DNA of 64,000 bases. Source: Heliocidaris erythrogramma (taxonomy: Eukaryota > Echinodermata > Echinoidea > Camarodonta > Echinometridae). Every line of letters begins with the position of its first letter. Within the stretch, counting starts at the first letter, position 1. This document shows positions 60,857 through 64,000 of the stretch, one piece after another. The position numbers and the translations under genes are program-made. The notes below the pieces were generated by a model, which saw nothing but the letters and a program-made list of their open reading frames with translations, did no database searches and was not told the DNA's origin. The stretch spans positions 14,069,323 through 14,133,322 of the forward strand of contig CM046853.1 of assembly GCA_025617745.1 (NCBI GenBank). Reading direction: 5' to 3'.

Positions 60857-63800
60857 TTAATCGAGGTAGGCTAGCAGATTTGGGGTTCCATTAGGGTTTG
60901 CAATCTTGCCGAAGGTTGCAGAACTGACGATCTTGTCATAAACCTCTTGAGGTGAGTACCCCTGGCCGAGCAGGACGGCTGCAATGCCTGATGGTGGAAC
61001 AAAATAGTGTAACGAAGAGTTATATGCATTTTAATTAACAAGGTATATAGTGAATGTATAATAATCAATTTCCAACAAAGACAATCAAGTATGGTTTATG
61101 ACGAAAATGGCCATGAAGTTTAAGGACTATATAGCAAGCGAAACCTCTTCTGAATGAACTGTTACTGAACTCGTTTATTTGGCGATCCTCCTTATAAGAA
61201 GAGGCTGGAACTGATAATATATTTCATTTATAAAGCGCATGTTCCTGAAATACACAGAAGAACTCAGCTAGTGTGTGGCAACACAATAATATTTAAACAA
61301 ATGGCAATATTACACCCCCCCCCCCCAAAAAAAAAAAAAAAAAAATGCTTGGATTGGTAATAATATTAATTTTGAAGATTTATTTTACAGGAAATCTAAG
61401 GGCTCACCAGCAACATGTGGGCATGCCATGCTTGTCCCGCTGTAGGTTTTGGTTCCATCGTTCGAGTCATGGGCCAGACTAGTGATGCTGGAACCTGGGG
61501 CGAAGAGCTGGACGCACCTACCATAATTGGAGAAGGACGAACGTTGATCTTGACTGTCCGAGGAACCAACAGTAATCACCTGATATGAAAAGAAAAGGCG
61601 GTGTGAAAGAATTGAGAAGGATTGAGAAGAACAACGGGAAACAAGGAAGAACTTTATTTGCATAATACACTCAGTATAACATACCTGTGTATTATAGGGG
61701 AGAAATTATTTGTAAATGAAACATAAATAAGAATGTAAGAAATAGAGGGAATTGCTGTTAAAGTGTTGATTATTATGTGAAGTATGTGGATAGGTATTCA
61801 AAGTACAAAACTTCCTACTCTAAAGGATTTGTTTAAAAAAAGGAAACAGAAGCAAACGTCTAGGAAATGGTCCCACCATTCTAAACACGGCCCCTAAACA
61901 ATTACATCCACATTCACACTACAAAATAATAAGATGGAAAGAAGACTTTCAGAACTATAACAATTAAACCTGGTAAAATACAGTAGTGCTCGGATCCTTC
62001 AGTCATGGATCTGCTAGGTCCATGCTTCCGATGATTGGATGAAAGTAATAGGTCAATGATAAGACTTGGGTCTGCATGGAAAACAATATGATAAAACAAA
62101 TCTTGATATCGACAACTTACATCAGGACTTCCAGCTGGTGATGTTAAACAGGCATCGCTATTACTATTGCCAGCGGCAGCCACCAGAACCACACCCATTT
62201 CCTTGGCCCTCTCCGCCGCTTTCATCTCGGTTGGAGCGTAGAACCCTCCATACGACATTGATGCTACCGCTGGTCTCTTCCCCTCTACGGCCAGCCAATC
62301 CAAAGCTTTTCGTATTTAGCAAGAAAAAAAGAGAAAACAATAATGATAAAATGAACTTACATCTGGACTACCCGCGGGGGATTGAGTACATGCATCTGCG
62401 TTGCTGTTCCCTGCTGACGTCACAAGGACCACGCCCATTTCTTTGGCTCTCTTTGCCGCCCTCATCTCACTGGGCGAATAGAACCCTCCGTATGACATTG
62501 ATGCCACAGTTGGTCTCTTTCCTTCAGCTGCCAGCCAATCCATTGCTGGATACAATAAATATACATGTATGCCATATTTCAAAATGAAGTTTAAAGGATC
62601 GTTACTATACACTTTAAATGTAAACTATCAGCGCGTGAAGAATAATAATTGTTCATTGGTGATGCAGTGTGAAGGCTATAGTCCTTGTAGTCCTGTAGTA
62701 ACTGCAAATTCATCTTATAAGGTGGCATAGTATGATTTTCTACATCTTCGTGTATATACTAGGTGTTACGAAAAAAAAAATCAGTGGACACTTTTGATCT
62801 TTATTATAACTCAAAAATTATACTTCGTATCAGACTAAGGTTTTTACATTGTAAAGTTGAAGGATGTAAAATTTGTTGGGAGCAAGTTTTATTACATTTC
62901 TCAGAATACTTTTCTTAAAATATTGCTCAGAATATTTAATTAGATTTTTCGCTTTTTGAAAAATCAAGGCCACAAATCTGTGTGTATTAGTAATTAATTC
63001 AGAACGCAACAATTGCCATTTTGTGTTGCAGCTTTCATTTCTGCCAACCTTTTGCTGTCCAGTGTCATTAATGATACATGACTCTTGGTTTAAAAGGTTT
63101 TTCTGGAATTTCAGCTGCAATGCACAATGGCAATTTTTTATCCTGAATTAATTACTAATACACAGAGAAAAGTGAAAAATCTAATTAAATATTCAGAGCA
63201 ATATTTTAAGAACAGTATTCAGAGAAATGTCATGAAGCTCCCAATAAATTTTACATCCTTCAACTTTACAATGTACATGATGTGAAAACCTCAGTCTGAA
63301 ATGATGTATAATTTTTTTTAATCATTAACGATAAAAAGTGTCAACTGTATTTTTAACACCTAGTACGATGTACTGCACTCTAAAGGACGCATTTCAATAT
63401 TGATATAATTGTTTATCACGCATCGCCCTTTTCCCTGGAATTTTTCACAGCATACGCTCATTTGCAACAAGGGCATGCAAGTAATTGCAAATCTGCATTA
63501 AGCTGGTCTTTTCCCCTGCATTTGATGCATAAATCAGTTTTCAGTTAAAGTCATCAATATTTTCTCAATGTAACAAGCATCATTTTCAGTTCCTTTTTAA
63601 CTGAAATTTATCACAGCATATACCCATTGCCCAACAAGTGCATGCAAGTATCGAATCTGGTCTTTCCCCCTAAATTTTGAGGCCATGTTGCATAAATCAG
63701 TTTTCAGTTATATAATGCAAGGAACATATTCAGTTACTTGCAGCAAAATAGTTCGGTATAGCTCAAGTGATTATTTTGTATGTATACCTGCGACCGATGA

Positions 63801-63929
63801 ACTGATGGCGCCAGAGCCACTGCAGCTGAGGATTCTGATACCATATAGGTTGGCTTCTCGTGCGATACCATAGGTGTTGCTACCCACCGTACCTGCGCAG
63901 TGGGTTCCATGTCCGTTACAGTCAATACC
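60857..63929 (-). CDS. Proteinase-K-like subtilase (peptidase S8), 5' part off window
   Basis: Minus-strand exons are 63929-63788, then one of two alternatives (62545-62361 or 62305-62121), then 61579-61408 and 60987-60857 (stop). Phases fit with either alternative. The first exon holds the catalytic His in [14 protein letters not shown]. The alternative exon holds the oxyanion Asn in SAGNSN or AAGNSN. The third holds the catalytic Ser in [11 protein letters not shown]. The last encodes a C-terminal helix and PNLLAYLD, without extra domains. About 209 residues are visible; the catalytic Asp, propeptide and signal peptide should lie beyond the right edge. S8A enzymes of this type are secreted or lysosomal endopeptidases. 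All visible catalytic residues are intact. Confidence 0.93.
62121..62305 (-). CDS. Subtilase alternative exon, downstream copy
   Basis: 185 nt, encoding [20 protein letters not shown] through [20 protein letters not shown]. It has the same length, phases and boundaries as the copy at 62361-62545, and 50 of 62 residues are the same. Its acceptor (AAATACGAAAAG) is weak although preceded by a T/C-rich stretch. Its donor is GTAAGT. Confidence 0.88.
62361..62545 (-). CDS. Subtilase alternative exon, upstream copy
   Basis: 185 nt, encoding [20 protein letters not shown] through [20 protein letters not shown], with acceptor TTGTATCCAG and donor GTAAGT. Only 55 bases separate it from the second copy. 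Because 185 is not a multiple of three, splicing both copies into one mRNA breaks the frame. Confidence 0.9.
62759..63363. mobile_element. 605-bp foldback MITE, TA target
   Basis: Ends CTAGGTGTTA and TAACACCTAG are perfect inverted repeats flanked by TA. The arms pair over most of their length (for example TTTACATCCTTCAACTTTAC near 63252 with its complement near 62855, and AATTAATTACTAATACACA near 63150). It lies in the intron between the His exon and the alternative exons. No ORF. Confidence 0.85.
63447..63720 (+). repeat. Local duplication of a ~165-bp segment
   Basis: CACAGCATACGCTCATTTGC (63447) and CACAGCATATACCCATTGCC (63611) begin two diverged copies, each ending ATGCATAAATCAGTTTTCAGTTA or similar. 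The pair is intronic in the subtilase gene. Confidence 0.6.
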
Positions 63930-64000
63930 CTGTAGAACAATGTACAGAAAGGCAATCGTCAACAATTCATCGTCTTTGTGATGATATTCACGACGTCGCC

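Overview
This is eukaryotic DNA: A+T-rich, intron-rich and full of transposable elements. The split genes have GT-AG introns, and there are tRNA-derived SINEs, non-LTR and Ty3/gypsy retroelements and many short inverted-repeat DNA elements. The protein-coding exons and repeat types best fit an invertebrate deuterostome, probably an echinoderm such as a sea urchin; that assignment is inference from family resemblance, not a search.

Four cellular genes are supported by exons whose splice phases fit. (1) Minus strand, 518-9409: a secreted phospholipase-C-like phosphodiesterase, with a signal-peptide exon at 9409-9360 and a stop at 518. It carries an apparent single-base frameshift at 1461-1463. 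(2) Minus strand, 15605-18742: a complete four-coding-exon Rab7 small GTPase of 205 residues ending in CAC. (3) Plus strand, 33746-41207: tafazzin, the cardiolipin transacylase, with seven exons to the stop; its N-terminal exon was not found. (4) Minus strand, 60857-63929: the C-terminal half of a proteinase-K-like subtilase, cut by the right edge. It has a duplicated 185-nt exon pair that behaves arithmetically as mutually exclusive exons.

Most of the rest is mobile DNA. LINE fragments lie at 5977-8520, 23270-24600 and 26781-28062. The largest block, 43674 to about 55470, is one minus-strand LINE with a C-terminal restriction-like endonuclease. It was split first or second by a 580-bp foldback element (53687-54266, 9-bp target duplication) and by an 8.4-kb Ty3/gypsy element (44190-52618, 4-bp target duplication). 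The gypsy element has lost its integrase C-terminus and part of its 3' LTR. At least ten further inverted-repeat elements with recognisable termini are scattered through introns and intergenic DNA (TTAA-, TA-, 8-bp and 9-bp target types).

The four genes show no functional operon-like link. They are unrelated neighbours: a secreted hydrolase, an endosomal GTPase, a mitochondrial lipid enzyme and a secreted protease. The most biologically interesting signal is the alternative exon pair in the subtilase, which swaps the segment around the oxyanion-hole Asn.
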